Counted from the first letter of the stretch, positions 18,388 to 28,042 are shown. The stretch: 64,000 nt of DNA from Methanohalobium evestigatum Z-7303 (GCF_000196655.1 NC_014253.1:62001-126000), one strand, 5' to 3'. Numbers and translations are program-made. Notes: generated by a model from the letters alone, not told the origin.

Positions 18388-19177
18388 TTGCCCTAACATG
18401 CAAATGTTTGGAATAAAAACACCGATTATAAAATCCGGAGACGATATTTTAAAAGCTGTTGGAGCTGGGTTTGAAAATGCAGGAATTAGCCCACAGGATA
18501 ATGATATACTTATACTGGCAGAATCAGCGGTTGCAACTGCTGAACATCGAATGATAAAACTTAGTGATGTCAAAACCAGTGAAATGGCTAAAGAATACGC
18601 TCAAAAATATGAAATTGACCCCAGAGAAATGGAACTTATTCTTCAGGAATGTGATGAAATAATAGGTGGTGTACCTGGTGCTGTACTTACCATTACAAGG
18701 GGAAATCTCTCACCAAACGCGGGAATTGATAGCTCTAATGCACCTGATGGTTATGTAATACTTTTGCCGGAAAACGCACAAAAAAGTGCAGAATCAATCA
18801 GGGAGGGTATAAATAAACAATTTTTCTGCAATTTAGGGGTTATCATAGGAGATAGCAGAACCCAGCCGATGAGGCTTGGATGTGTAGGAATTGCACTTGG
18901 TACATCTGGTATTGTGCCTGTAGAAGATGCTCGAGGATGTCAGGATTTATACGGCAAGTCTTTAAACATTACACATAAAGCAACAGCTGATAACCTCGTA
19001 TCTGCTGCCCAGATTATTATGGGTGAGGCGGGAGAATGTACCCCTGCTATCCTTGTAAGAGGTGCACCTGTAGACATTGTGAACGAATCGGTAGAAATGC
19101 ACCTTTTTTCAAGAAACGAATGCATGTATTACAGTAATATAAGTAAAAACAACAAATCTCTGTCTAAATGTCAATAA
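18377..19177 (+). CDS. cofE: Coenzyme F420-0:L-glutamate ligase
   Basis: 266 residues. It starts inside the thiC 3' end with GGAG 10 nt upstream, so translation is probably coupled. Family segments: MQMFGIKTPIIKSGDD, DILILAESAVATAE, GAVLTITRGNLSPNAGID, IIGDSRTQPMRLGCVGIALG and HKATADNLVSAAQIIMGEA. It adds glutamates to F420-0 in a GTP-dependent way, the final step of F420 synthesis. Strong evidence that the host makes F420. Confidence 0.94.
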   Translation: MEINCPNMQMFGIKTPIIKSGDDILKAVGAGFENAGISPQDNDILILAESAVATAEHRMIKLSDVKTSEMAKEYAQKYEIDPREMELILQECDEIIGGVPGAVLTITRGNLSPNAGIDSSNAPDGYVILLPENAQKSAESIREGINKQFFCNLGVIIGDSRTQPMRLGCVGIALGTSGIVPVEDARGCQDLYGKSLNITHKATADNLVSAAQIIMGEAGECTPAILVRGAPVDIVNESVEMHLFSRNECMYYSNISKNNKSLSKCQ

Positions 19178-19290
19178 CTTATTTATATGAAGAGAACACT
19201 GGTTTTGTATAATAATTGCAATACCAAAATGTTATTGTAAAGTTAAAATACCGTTTTGAATTTTGATATAAACATAAAAAGGTGAACAAA

Positions 19291-19560
19291 ATGGGTAAAC
19301 CAATATTATTAGATTTCAGTGCCACATGGTGTGGACCGTGTAAGATGCAAAAACCAATTATTGATGATCTTAAAGAAAAATATGGAGATCAGGTAGACAT
19401 CAAAGAAGTAGATGTTGATGAAAATGGTGAAATGGCAAGGAACTACAATGTTATGGCAGTACCTACCATTGTAATCGAAAAAGATGGTGAAGAAGTCAAA
19501 CGATTCACAGGATTAAAACAGGCAGATGTCCTGAGTGCAGAACTGGATAAACTTTTATAA
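19291..19560 (+). CDS. Thioredoxin
   Basis: 89 residues from the ATG at 19291; an in-frame GTG at 19282 overlaps the GGTGA ribosome site and is unlikely to be used. Active site WCGPC at 13-17 and the cis-proline loop AVPTIVIEKDG define a small cytosolic thioredoxin. It has its own upstream AT-rich region of about 110 nt, so it is probably monocistronic. Confidence 0.92.
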   Translation: MGKPILLDFSATWCGPCKMQKPIIDDLKEKYGDQVDIKEVDVDENGEMARNYNVMAVPTIVIEKDGEEVKRFTGLKQADVLSAELDKLL

Positions 19561-19652
19561 CCCTTTCTTTTGTTACTTTTTTGATATTAAATTGCACCCT
19601 TTCTAATCAGAATATGTATATATCTTAATATTATTCACCTGATTTGAGAGGG

Positions 19653-20681
19653 ATGAAAATATCAGAACAATTAATAGATCTTGGAATTTTTGTTTACCGG
19701 CAAAAAAACGCAACAGGCACATTTAAACCGCACCTTTCCATAAGTTTCAGGTCCAAAAAGGGGAGGTTACATACTTTTTCTATTGATACAACCCGAATAC
19801 CTGAAAAATATACACAGCCTGATGCATATCTTATAACACATGCACATGGAGACCATCACGGCAAATCTGCAATGCTTTCAAACCGTTCATTATGTTCTGA
19901 TAAGACAGCACTTGCACTGGAAGCCAGATATGGTAAGAAATTCAATGGTAAATCGGTTAAAATAGGTGAAACAATAGATGTCGGTGATGTGTCCATCTAC
20001 ACCTATCCCACCGAACATACGGTAGGTTCAACTGCATTTTACTGGGAAAATGATGTAGGTACACGTATATTGGTAACAGGTGATGTAAAAGATGCATCCT
20101 CTCTACCAGATTGTGATGTCTTGATAACAGAGGCAAATTATGGAGACCCTGCGGATTTAAAGTGCCACTTTAGTGATGATCTGGATGGTTTTAGGGATAT
20201 TTTTGAAAGCTGTAATCGGGTAGCCTTCGGTGCATATGCATTTGGAAAAGCCCAGAGAACCGTAGAACTTCTTAGAAACGTGGGATATAACGGAGCCATA
20301 GAAATGGAGGAGAATACTCTGAACCTGACACAGCTTTTACTTGATAATCCGGGTGAACTTTCAGGTATCGGAGAGTCCGACAATAATGAGGTGTGTGTAG
20401 TTCCTCCTCACTATTTGGATGACCTGCCGGAAGATATATCAAAGTACAATGTAACCGGAAGAATAAACAAAAATCAGGTGTATCCGTCAATCCAAATAAG
20501 CGATCACCTTGATGCGTTTGGACTTGTTGATATGGTAAAATCAATAAACCCTGAAATTACTATTGTATATCATCCAAAGGGACACAGACCATCAAAATTT
20601 TCGGATTATTTGAATTCCATAGGTATTGATTCTATATCCATTGATAACATCAACAATGTTTTGAGCAATGAATTTATTTAA
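19653..20681 (+). CDS. MBL-fold (beta-CASP-like) exonuclease-family protein
   Basis: 342 residues from the ATG at 19653; a TTG 9 nt upstream is an alternative. The metallo-beta-lactamase motif HAHGDHHG (H63, H65, D67, H68) is intact, with YPTEHTVGSTAF and LVTGDVKDA supplying later ligands. The last 100 residues include a short beta-CASP-like part ending in VYHPKGHRPS. This resembles archaeal proteins annotated as exonuclease or mRNA 3'-end processing factor homologues. The substrate is probably nucleic acid, though other MBL hydrolases cannot be excluded. Confidence 0.75.
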   Translation: MKISEQLIDLGIFVYRQKNATGTFKPHLSISFRSKKGRLHTFSIDTTRIPEKYTQPDAYLITHAHGDHHGKSAMLSNRSLCSDKTALALEARYGKKFNGKSVKIGETIDVGDVSIYTYPTEHTVGSTAFYWENDVGTRILVTGDVKDASSLPDCDVLITEANYGDPADLKCHFSDDLDGFRDIFESCNRVAFGAYAFGKAQRTVELLRNVGYNGAIEMEENTLNLTQLLLDNPGELSGIGESDNNEVCVVPPHYLDDLPEDISKYNVTGRINKNQVYPSIQISDHLDAFGLVDMVKSINPEITIVYHPKGHRPSKFSDYLNSIGIDSISIDNINNVLSNEFI

Positions 20682-20797
20682 CTGGTAGATATTTATCTGG
20701 GACAATAAATGTTTATATAGCTTCCAATAATTCATGGTATTCTACTTACAAAACCGTTTATCTATTCATATTAACTCATTCAGGAGACTGGAACAAT

Positions 20798-21190
20798 TTG
20801 AGTGAATCAACCCCCCAAAAACAGGGAAAAGGAAAAAAAGAAGGAACAGAGGAACAGGAAAGTACCAGTAAAGTGAAGAGTCCTGAAGCATTTGAAAAAA
20901 CACCGGAACAAAGAAGAAAAGACCGGGTAGAAGGAATTATTAAAACTGCAGTTGCGTCAATACTTGGTATAATAGCAGGAGTTGTTGCTGAGTATATTTT
21001 GGGAACCGGTGAAGGTACCACATGGTATGCAATAATAGTCATAATAGCGATTGTTACCTATTATATACAGCGTGTTATCTACCCTCAGATAAACATCAGC
21101 ACAAAAGAGTTTGGACTTAAAGATTGGTTTTATGTGGAGTTTCTCGTAGTAGATTTTGCACTGGTCACCTGGGTATTGATGCTGAATTAA
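20798..21190 (+). CDS. EMC6-like small membrane protein
   Basis: 130 residues starting at TTG 20798, with GGAG 11 nt upstream. The first 45 residues are highly charged (Lys/Glu/Gln). Three hydrophobic segments follow at about 46-66, 73-92 and 111-128. Charged cytosolic N-terminus plus three helices matches archaeal EMC6-type proteins, proposed partners of Oxa1-superfamily insertases. The assignment rests on topology and overall resemblance, not on a catalytic motif. Lies between the MBL protein and ABCE1. Confidence 0.6.
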   Translation: MSESTPQKQGKGKKEGTEEQESTSKVKSPEAFEKTPEQRRKDRVEGIIKTAVASILGIIAGVVAEYILGTGEGTTWYAIIVIIAIVTYYIQRVIYPQINISTKEFGLKDWFYVEFLVVDFALVTWVLMLN

Positions 21191-21263
21191 ATATATAGGT
21201 TAATTTAAAGACTTCCTTTTTACAAACAGATAAATTCAGGTTTCTAACAGGGATTGGTTGGTT

Positions 21264-23042
21264 ATGAGGATAGCAGTATTAAACTATGATAGATGTCAGC
21301 CCAGAAAGTGCAGCAAAGAATGCCATAAATACTGTCCCAGAGTAAGGACAGGTGATGAAACAATCTATTTTGGTGAAAAAGGAAAACCTATAATTTCTGA
21401 GGAACTTTGTGTAGGCTGTGGTATTTGTGTTGATAAATGTCCCTATAAGGCTATAATGATTATCGGATTACCGGAAGCACTTAAAGAACCTCCGACACAC
21501 AGATATGGAACAAATGGTTTTGTGCTTTATGGACTTCCTACCCCACAGGCAGGAAGAGTTACAGGTATTCTTGGTCCAAACGGTATAGGTAAAAGTACCG
21601 TAGTCAATATACTATCCGGTACACTTGTTCCAAATCTTGGTGAATACAAAGAGGAATCCAGCTGGGACAGGGTTATTGAGAGATATTCAGGTACACAGAT
21701 TCAGGACTATTTTAGAAAACTGGTAAACGGCAAAGTAAATGTATCTCAAAAACCACAATACATTGATAAAATACCCAAAGCATTTAATGGAAATACCCGT
21801 GAACTACTTGAAAAAGCAGATGACCGTGGAGTACTGAATCAACTGATTGAAAGACTTGACCTGGATGAGATAATAGATCGTAATATAAATGAGTTGAGTG
21901 GGGGTGAACTCCAGAGAGTTGCAATTGCGGCCTGTATGGTTAAGGATGCAGAATTCTATTTCTTTGATGAAATAAGCCCCTACCTTGACATCTATCAGCG
22001 TATAAATGTTGCACAACTTATACAGGAACTTGCACAGGAAAAAGCTGTTCTTGTTGTTGAACACGACCTCGCTATCCTTGATATGCTTGCAGATGTAGTT
22101 CATGTTGCCTATGGAGTTCCCGGAGCATATGGTGTAATCACCTATCCTAAAGGTGTGCGTATAGCCATTAACCAGTATCTAAAAGGTTATCTTCCTGAAG
22201 AAAATATTCGCATTCGTCCAGAACCAATCGAGTTTGAGGTTCATCCCCCGAGAGCTGAAGCAGAAGTTGAAACACTGGTTGAATACGGAAAATTCTCTAA
22301 ACAATACAAGGATGGTTTTTCGTTAACATCTGATGGAGGTTCATTAAAACAGGGCGAGGTGCTTGGTGTAGTTGGACCCAATGGTATTGGGAAATCGACT
22401 TTTGTAAAGGTACTTGCGGGAGAAATAGAACCTGATGATGGTGAACTTGATTTTGACATCAATATTTCTTTTAAACCCCAGTATGTCAAGGGTGATATCA
22501 ATCTCAGGGTACAGGATTTTTTGAGAAGTATCACCAGTAGGTTTGATACCAGTTATTATCAGGGAGAAATTGCAAGACCACTGCAGATTGAAGAGTTATA
22601 TGATAAGATGCTCCCCAATTTAAGTGGAGGAGAACTGCAAAGAGTTGCAATCGCTGCCTGTCTAAGCCGTGATGCGGATATGTATATCCTTGATGAACCA
22701 AGTGCACATCTGGATGTAGAACAGCGTTCACTGGCAACAAAAGCTATCAAGCGTTTTGCTGAAAATAATAAAAAGACCGCTATGGTGGTTGACCATGACA
22801 TTTATATGATTGATATGTTGAGTGAGCGGTTGATTGTATTTGAAGGTAAACCGGCTGTATATGGTGTAGCAAAAAGACCATCCAGTATGCAGGAAGGTAT
22901 GAATAAATTCCTTTCCAACCTTGATATAACTTTCAGAAGGGATGATGATACATCGCGTCCCAGAGTAAACAAGCCGAATTCCCGATTGGACAGGGAACAA
23001 AAATCAGCAGGAGAATATTATTATTACGGTTTTGATGAATGA
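21264..23042 (+). CDS. Ribosome recycling ATPase ABCE1 (RLI)
   Basis: 592 residues from ATG 21264 (a TTG at 21258 is an alternative). An N-terminal two-cluster Fe-S domain (CQPRKCSKECHKYCP and CVGCGICVDKCPYKA) precedes two ABC domains, each with GPNGIGKST and LSGGELQR, and Walker B FFDEIS and ILDEPS. ABCE1 splits ribosomes after termination and is universal in archaea and eukaryotes. Full length, with no oddities seen. Confidence 0.97.
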   Translation: MRIAVLNYDRCQPRKCSKECHKYCPRVRTGDETIYFGEKGKPIISEELCVGCGICVDKCPYKAIMIIGLPEALKEPPTHRYGTNGFVLYGLPTPQAGRVTGILGPNGIGKSTVVNILSGTLVPNLGEYKEESSWDRVIERYSGTQIQDYFRKLVNGKVNVSQKPQYIDKIPKAFNGNTRELLEKADDRGVLNQLIERLDLDEIIDRNINELSGGELQRVAIAACMVKDAEFYFFDEISPYLDIYQRINVAQLIQELAQEKAVLVVEHDLAILDMLADVVHVAYGVPGAYGVITYPKGVRIAINQYLKGYLPEENIRIRPEPIEFEVHPPRAEAEVETLVEYGKFSKQYKDGFSLTSDGGSLKQGEVLGVVGPNGIGKSTFVKVLAGEIEPDDGELDFDINISFKPQYVKGDINLRVQDFLRSITSRFDTSYYQGEIARPLQIEELYDKMLPNLSGGELQRVAIAACLSRDADMYILDEPSAHLDVEQRSLATKAIKRFAENNKKTAMVVDHDIYMIDMLSERLIVFEGKPAVYGVAKRPSSMQEGMNKFLSNLDITFRRDDDTSRPRVNKPNSRLDREQKSAGEYYYYGFDE

Positions 23043-23045
23043 AAT

Positions 23046-23303
23046 TTAACCGGTCTGGATTTCTCCCCTGTTCATTTTAACTGCATCGGTGTATGCATCG
23101 TACATATTGTATATCCAGAATATGGGATAAAGTACAAATCCAACAGCAGCAAACATTGTAACTATTAATATTATAGCAATTACAAAAAACATCTGACCTT
23201 TTTTAACCTGCTGGTTATATATTTGACCAAGTCCTGGAAATATTAATGAAAGCCCTAATGCAGCCAGAGGGTTTTTTAATCTCTCTTCATTTGTATTATC
23301 CAT
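23046..23303 (-). CDS. Small TM2-like membrane protein
   Basis: 85 residues. Begins with a short acidic segment, then NPLAALGLSLIFPGLGQIYN, characteristic of small membrane proteins with a PGLGQxYN turn, then a second hydrophobic helix at about 38-66 and an aromatic loop FWIYNMYDAY. Two to three membrane passes are likely. The function of this family is unknown. Convergent with abce1, with 3 nt between stops. Confidence 0.75.
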   Translation of the reverse strand: MDNTNEERLKNPLAALGLSLIFPGLGQIYNQQVKKGQMFFVIAIILIVTMFAAVGFVLYPIFWIYNMYDAYTDAVKMNRGEIQTG

Positions 23304-23391
23304 GATTAACCTCCACTTCCCGTCAAATATTTATGTAGTTTTTAGTATAAGTGCTTTTTCAATCTTTTTATAAAAAGTAACGTAAATAATT

Positions 23392-24786
23392 TCATCTGGT
23401 ACCTTGTGGGATTTCGTATTCATATCCGTTATCAGGAATATGCCCTTTAAGAACCTTAAATTCCCTGTTCATCATAAAAATACTAAGCATGAAGGATAAA
23501 AATCCGGCAATTGGGAATGCTATCCATACTCCTTTTAAATCGAAAAATCCAGGCAGTATAATAACCAGAGGTATCAGAAAAAGAATCTGGCGCGATACAG
23601 ACAGAACAAATGAAGGTTTTGCTTTACCAATAGCCTGATACAAAGTGGCTCCTATAAATTCAAAACTTGCAAGCGGTACAACCAGTACCATAATTCTTAT
23701 TGCGGATTTTCCAGAGTTTATAAGATTTGGGTCATTACTAAAAACACCAAAAAGTTGTTCAGGGAATGCATAAAATATTGCAAAACCGATGGATGCCATT
23801 ACAGTAGTAACAATAATCGATAATCTTACAGATTCCATCACTCTCTCAAAGTTTCTGGCACCGTAATTGAATCCCACAATAGGTTGTAACCCCTGAACAA
23901 TTCCTATCATCGGCATGAATATAAACATGAACAGTCGGTTTATAATTCCAAAAACAGCGATTGAAACGTCTCCTCCATATATTGCAAGAACATTGTTAAG
24001 TACCACCACCATCAAACTGCTGGATGATTGTCTGGCAAAAGGTGACAACCCTATGGTAATGTTTTCTTTTATGATATCATATTGTGGTATCAGATTTTTA
24101 ATATGAAGTTTCAGTATGCTTTTTCCGCTGAACAGATAATATACAAGGAATAATGAACCGATAAGCTGTGAAATAATAGTAGCAGAGGCTGCACCTTTAA
24201 CACCCCATCCAAACCCAAATATAAAAATGGGGTCAAGGATGATGTTTGTCACTCCCGCGATGACCATCGTAAACATTGCCATGTTGGCGTTGCCTTCTGC
24301 ACGCACGACATTGTTTGTAGCCATTGCAAAAATAAAGAATATACATCCATAGGTGATGATACGAAGGTAATCTACAGCATATGGGAGGATTGTATCGGTT
24401 GCACCGAAGGCTTTCATTATAGGATTAATATAAAGACTTACTGCAACAGTTATCAGGGCACTGAAAACAAAAATAAGGAATATGACATTTCCAAGCGTTT
24501 TTTCAGCTCTGTCTATATTGTTCGACCCGAGATTACGGGATATAATCGAGGCTCCGCCAATACCAATTATAAGACCCAAACCAGCCATAATCATCTGCAC
24601 AGGAAATGCAACGGTTAGCCCTCCGATGCCCTGGGCACTGGCTTCCCCAAGGGCTTTTCCCACAAAAATAGTATCAACTATATTATAGAGAGCCTGAATC
24701 ACCATGCCTGCAATGGCAGGAGCTGATAATTTTAATAGGAGGTTACTGATTTTTTCATTATTCAGTAATTCTCTTCTATCATTCAA
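23392..24786 (-). CDS. MATE-family efflux transporter
   Basis: 464 residues with about 12 hydrophobic helices. MATE hallmarks: LSAPAIAGMVIQALYNIVDTIF-like first helix, GLTVAFPVQM, IIGIGGASIISRNLG and the repeat-half GIVQGLQPIVGFNYGARNFER. It exports drugs or metabolites by cation antiport. Start has a good GAGGAG site. An inverted repeat straddling its TATA box (24853-24894) suggests regulated expression. The substrate is unknown. Confidence 0.92.
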   Translation of the reverse strand: MNDRRELLNNEKISNLLLKLSAPAIAGMVIQALYNIVDTIFVGKALGEASAQGIGGLTVAFPVQMIMAGLGLIIGIGGASIISRNLGSNNIDRAEKTLGNVIFLIFVFSALITVAVSLYINPIMKAFGATDTILPYAVDYLRIITYGCIFFIFAMATNNVVRAEGNANMAMFTMVIAGVTNIILDPIFIFGFGWGVKGAASATIISQLIGSLFLVYYLFSGKSILKLHIKNLIPQYDIIKENITIGLSPFARQSSSSLMVVVLNNVLAIYGGDVSIAVFGIINRLFMFIFMPMIGIVQGLQPIVGFNYGARNFERVMESVRLSIIVTTVMASIGFAIFYAFPEQLFGVFSNDPNLINSGKSAIRIMVLVVPLASFEFIGATLYQAIGKAKPSFVLSVSRQILFLIPLVIILPGFFDLKGVWIAFPIAGFLSFMLSIFMMNREFKVLKGHIPDNGYEYEIPQGTR

Positions 24787-24852
24787 TATAACTCCTCTCT
24801 ATTAACAGGATTAGTATTCCAGTAAGTATTCAGACGGCTGGTTTAAAAAATC

Positions 24853-24894
24853 TGTAATCTTCATCGATATATAAAAATGTATATCAAGATTACA
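24853..24894 (-). promoter_or_regulatory. Inverted-repeat operator around the MATE promoter
   Basis: TGTAATCTT at 24853-24861 and AAGATTACA at 24886-24894 form a perfect 9-bp inverted repeat. Between them, GATATA and TATATC pair around the TTTATATA box read on the minus strand, about 85 nt upstream of the MATE start. A repressor bound here would cover the TATA box. No regulator gene is adjacent. Confidence 0.45.
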
Positions 24895-24981
24895 ATATGT
24901 ACTCTACTGTTTTTGTGGATTAATCCCTAAAGTTTTCATCTTTATAAGGGTTTTGAATGATGTATATTGTGATATGTGAAT

Positions 24982-25284
24982 TTAGGCTTTGTTTCTTGAG
25001 AGATACCACGTCAAAAATTCCGTATACAGTATAAGTCCTATAAGGGTCGACCATATAATAAGCAATATATGGAAATTATTTACAGGAACCAGACCGTTTG
25101 CAAGAACCATGTGTTGGTATGTTAGGAACCCTATAACTGTTTCCGGTATAAGAAGTACCAAAACCACAGGCGCAGAAACAAGTAACAGTATAGCCATCAT
25201 GGATGATACATTAATAAGTAAAAGGAGAGCAAGTAACGAAAATATTCCGAATATAAGTATTGATGTGATGGTTATCATTTCCAT
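24982..25284 (-). CDS. Small polytopic membrane protein, unknown function
   Basis: 100 residues, very hydrophobic, with three predicted helices: about 5-25, 29-52 and 71-94. No motif is recognised. It begins 15 nt after the stop of the 586-residue surface protein on the same strand, so the two are probably cotranscribed and may act together at the cell envelope. Ends with a basic YLSRNKA tail, presumably cytosolic. Confidence 0.6.
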   Translation of the reverse strand: MEMITITSILIFGIFSLLALLLLINVSSMMAILLLVSAPVVLVLLIPETVIGFLTYQHMVLANGLVPVNNFHILLIIWSTLIGLILYTEFLTWYLSRNKA

Positions 25285-25299
25285 AAAATCCCTCTTTTA

Positions 25300-27060
25300 T
25301 TATTCCTTTCGTTTTATATTTATATAGGCGGATATTGGAGCTAATGAGAGTAGTGCAAGAATCGCCATAAAGGCTGTAACCATGAATTTGGTTGCATCAA
25401 TTCTTGTTATTATAGGTTCTTCATGTTTCTGTTCTGTGACTACACCTTTGTCCACATAAAGTATTGCGGAATTCGAAATAGCCTTTGTCTGGTTGTTATT
25501 TATATCAACTTCCAGTTCAGGTAAAACATATCTTCCGGATTCATTGGTTGTTATTGTGTATGTTATTTCTTTATCTGCTTTTGGACCTACTTTACCACTC
25601 CATTGTAAATCACCAGAAACCAGATTTAGCCCTTCAGGGATGCTGTCTGTGAAACTGATATTTGCTATTCGGTTGCCGGTGTTTTCAATATTTATTGTCA
25701 CTTCTACATTGTTACTAATGTTTATAGAATCAGAACTTAATGATTTGTCCACTTGTACCCATGAACTATGTACATCTATTTCCTTTTCACTGGATTCAGT
25801 AGTATATTTATTACCTTCGTCAACCCATTCAAGTACTGCAGGTTTTAATGTATATCTTCCGGGTTTTGTTGGTTTGATTTGATAGGTTACTTTTTTCGTT
25901 GAATCAGAATTAACTACCACTGATTTTTCCAGTGAATCGTTTCCAATGAGTGTGAATGAGTCAGGGATTTCATCGGTAACATCTAACAGTTTTTTGGACT
26001 TGCCCATGTTGTGTATTATTAAACTAACCTGGACAGTATCATTTTTGTTTTCCCTGTACAGTGTAACATCTTCTTTGCTAATTTCTTTTTCTATTTTCAT
26101 GTATGAGTTAATATGAGTGCTGACCGTTTTTGAATCGGTATAGGTGTTACCGCGATAATCACGCCCTGAAACTACAAAACTGGTAGCCATATTTTCCCCG
26201 ATTGGGTTATTTGGAGGGTCGATCATAACAGGGAAAATTTTGCTCTTGTTTTGGTCTATTACATTGCGCACCATTACTGGTTGGGCAATTTTTCCGTTGT
26301 TTGATGAACTTTCAAGTTTAACTTCCTGTACAGGAATGTTGCCTATGTTTTCTACAAGGACTTTGTATTCAATAGTTTTATTTGGGTTATAGCTGTCTTT
26401 ATTGTTTAAAATGTCAATAGAAAAGTCTGGATTTCCGGGTCTATATGTTTCAAGATATACAATTCCCTTTTCAGGGTATAGACTCGCAACTCTTACCATA
26501 AACTCATTGTAATATTTTCTGGATTCAGCTTCTTTGTAATTGTCTGTGAATATATTTTTCTTATAAGGGTTGGAAACTTCAAGCACAACTTCCTTTTTCT
26601 TAAATTCCTTTACTTGTACAGTATAGTTTCCGTTTTTTAGTTCATCCCCTTTATGGAATCCCTTTCTTTCGGTATCTTTAACCCATGCCTTTTTATAAAC
26701 ATGTCTGTAAAGCTCAACAGAAACGTTATTCCTGTTTATATCATGAATCTTTATTTTCAGGTCATCTTCATATGTATTTTCACTGTTGGCTTTTGTATCA
26801 AAAAATAACTTCTCTTTATATACATTGTTCTGGTAAATAAGGACATTTGCAGAAGGTGGGTTTGTGCCGGGGTTTATTTCATGAATTTTGATAGTGTAGG
26901 GTCCAACTTTTGCACGTTCATCCTTTGAGAGTTTATATTCTCCTCCATATTCCCATATGAGCTCATCCTGAAAAGAGTAGGCAGATACAGCCGGAACTAA
27001 CTGGAAAATTAAAAAGACTAACATTAGCAGGATAATTATTCTGGAGGCTTTTATCATCAA
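25300..27060 (-). CDS. Secreted, membrane-anchored protein with CARDB/DUF11-like repeats
   Basis: 586 residues. Signal peptide at 1-27 ending in ...VSAYS, and one C-terminal membrane helix (about 560-580) followed by NIKRKE, giving an external protein with a C-terminal anchor. Residues 30-215 hold two related beta-rich units (GPYTIKIHEINPG and NGNYTVQVKEFKK). Residues 215-550 contain three repeats around VENIGN, IHNMGK and IENTGN, the pattern of CARDB/DUF11 adhesion or scaffold domains. Probable cell-surface component; partner unknown. Cotranscribed with the following small membrane protein. Confidence 0.75.
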   Translation of the reverse strand: MMIKASRIIILLMLVFLIFQLVPAVSAYSFQDELIWEYGGEYKLSKDERAKVGPYTIKIHEINPGTNPPSANVLIYQNNVYKEKLFFDTKANSENTYEDDLKIKIHDINRNNVSVELYRHVYKKAWVKDTERKGFHKGDELKNGNYTVQVKEFKKKEVVLEVSNPYKKNIFTDNYKEAESRKYYNEFMVRVASLYPEKGIVYLETYRPGNPDFSIDILNNKDSYNPNKTIEYKVLVENIGNIPVQEVKLESSSNNGKIAQPVMVRNVIDQNKSKIFPVMIDPPNNPIGENMATSFVVSGRDYRGNTYTDSKTVSTHINSYMKIEKEISKEDVTLYRENKNDTVQVSLIIHNMGKSKKLLDVTDEIPDSFTLIGNDSLEKSVVVNSDSTKKVTYQIKPTKPGRYTLKPAVLEWVDEGNKYTTESSEKEIDVHSSWVQVDKSLSSDSINISNNVEVTINIENTGNRIANISFTDSIPEGLNLVSGDLQWSGKVGPKADKEITYTITTNESGRYVLPELEVDINNNQTKAISNSAILYVDKGVVTEQKHEEPIITRIDATKFMVTAFMAILALLSLAPISAYINIKRKE

Positions 27061-27192
27061 ATTTCTTTACGTAGTCATATTTTTTAAATGTTATTATTTT
27101 ATATTTATTTTTGACATAAAAATATTTTATTTAATCTGGCTGAGGTTAATTTTTTATACTTCATCACCCTAAAACCTTTCAAGGGTATTCTT

Positions 27193-28008
27193 ATGGGGAA
27201 TGGTCTATTATCTCAAAATATACCATACACAGAATTGTTTGTATCAGATCTGGTTTTTGCAATTGCAGTTTTGTTGGCAGGTTTTATATTTGCTCGGATT
27301 TTAATATCACTGTTTAATAAAGGGTTAAAAAAGACGCATTTACCGGGTCTTGTAATTGAATTTTTATCCAGATTTTTGTCTATACTATTATATGTGCTTG
27401 TAATTCTTGCATTTGCAGGTGCGCTTGGTTTTGCAGTGGGATCGGTATTTTTGGGTCTTTCAGCAGTTATTGGTTTGATTCTTGGATTTGGTATGCAGGA
27501 TACCCTGACAAACTTAACGGCAGGGATATGGATAGCGACCTTACGGCCCATTGATAAAGACGATTATGTAACTATAAATGGAATGTTTGGAAAGGTGGAA
27601 GCAGTAGGTATGATGGCGACTGAAATCCTTACTCCTGATAATCAGTTTATTACAATACCCAATCAACTTGTATGGGGAAGTGCAGTAATTAATGATACCC
27701 GTATGCCAATAAGAAGAGCAAGAGTGGATGTAGGAGTAAGTTATGACACTGACCTTGATAAAGCAATCCAGGTGGCTTTTGATGTTATGAAAAACAACTC
27801 AATGGTACTTGATGACCCTGCACCTGCTGTAATAACATCAGAACTTGGTGATTCTTCGGTTAATCTCCAACTGCGTGCATGGGCAAACAACGAAGATGTC
27901 TGGACTGTTAAATGGGACATTACCAGTGAAATATTCAAAGCTTATAGAAAAGAAGGAATTGAGATTCCATATCCACAGATGGACGTTCATCTGGATAAAG
28001 AAGGGTAA
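27193..28008 (+). CDS. Small-conductance mechanosensitive channel (MscS family)
   Basis: 271 residues. Three N-terminal helices end in the pore helix GSVFLGLSAVIGLILGFGMQ, followed by the beta domain with PIDKDDYVTINGMFGKVEAVG and TILTPDNQFITIPN-like sequence, then the alpha/beta cytosolic domain. Such channels release solutes on osmotic downshock. That would matter in a salt-adapted methanogen, but nothing here shows its regulation. Ends at a bidirectional hairpin terminator. Confidence 0.93.
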   Translation: MGNGLLSQNIPYTELFVSDLVFAIAVLLAGFIFARILISLFNKGLKKTHLPGLVIEFLSRFLSILLYVLVILAFAGALGFAVGSVFLGLSAVIGLILGFGMQDTLTNLTAGIWIATLRPIDKDDYVTINGMFGKVEAVGMMATEILTPDNQFITIPNQLVWGSAVINDTRMPIRRARVDVGVSYDTDLDKAIQVAFDVMKNNSMVLDDPAPAVITSELGDSSVNLQLRAWANNEDVWTVKWDITSEIFKAYRKEGIEIPYPQMDVHLDKEG

Positions 28009-28017
28009 TAATAAGTT

Positions 28018-28041
28018 AAATGCACCTTAAATGGTGCATTT
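28018..28041. terminator. Bidirectional hairpin terminator between mscS and leuB
   Basis: AAATGCACC, loop TTAAAT, GGTGCATTT: a perfect 9-bp stem with T-runs on each strand, exactly filling the gap between two convergent genes. Confidence 0.7.
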
Positions 28042-28042
28042 T

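Noticed and set aside
17773-18573. 266-codon open frame on the minus strand across thiC and cofE
   Set aside because: It lies entirely opposite two well conserved genes, is rich in Cys, His and Ser with no domain, and has no promoter or ribosome site.
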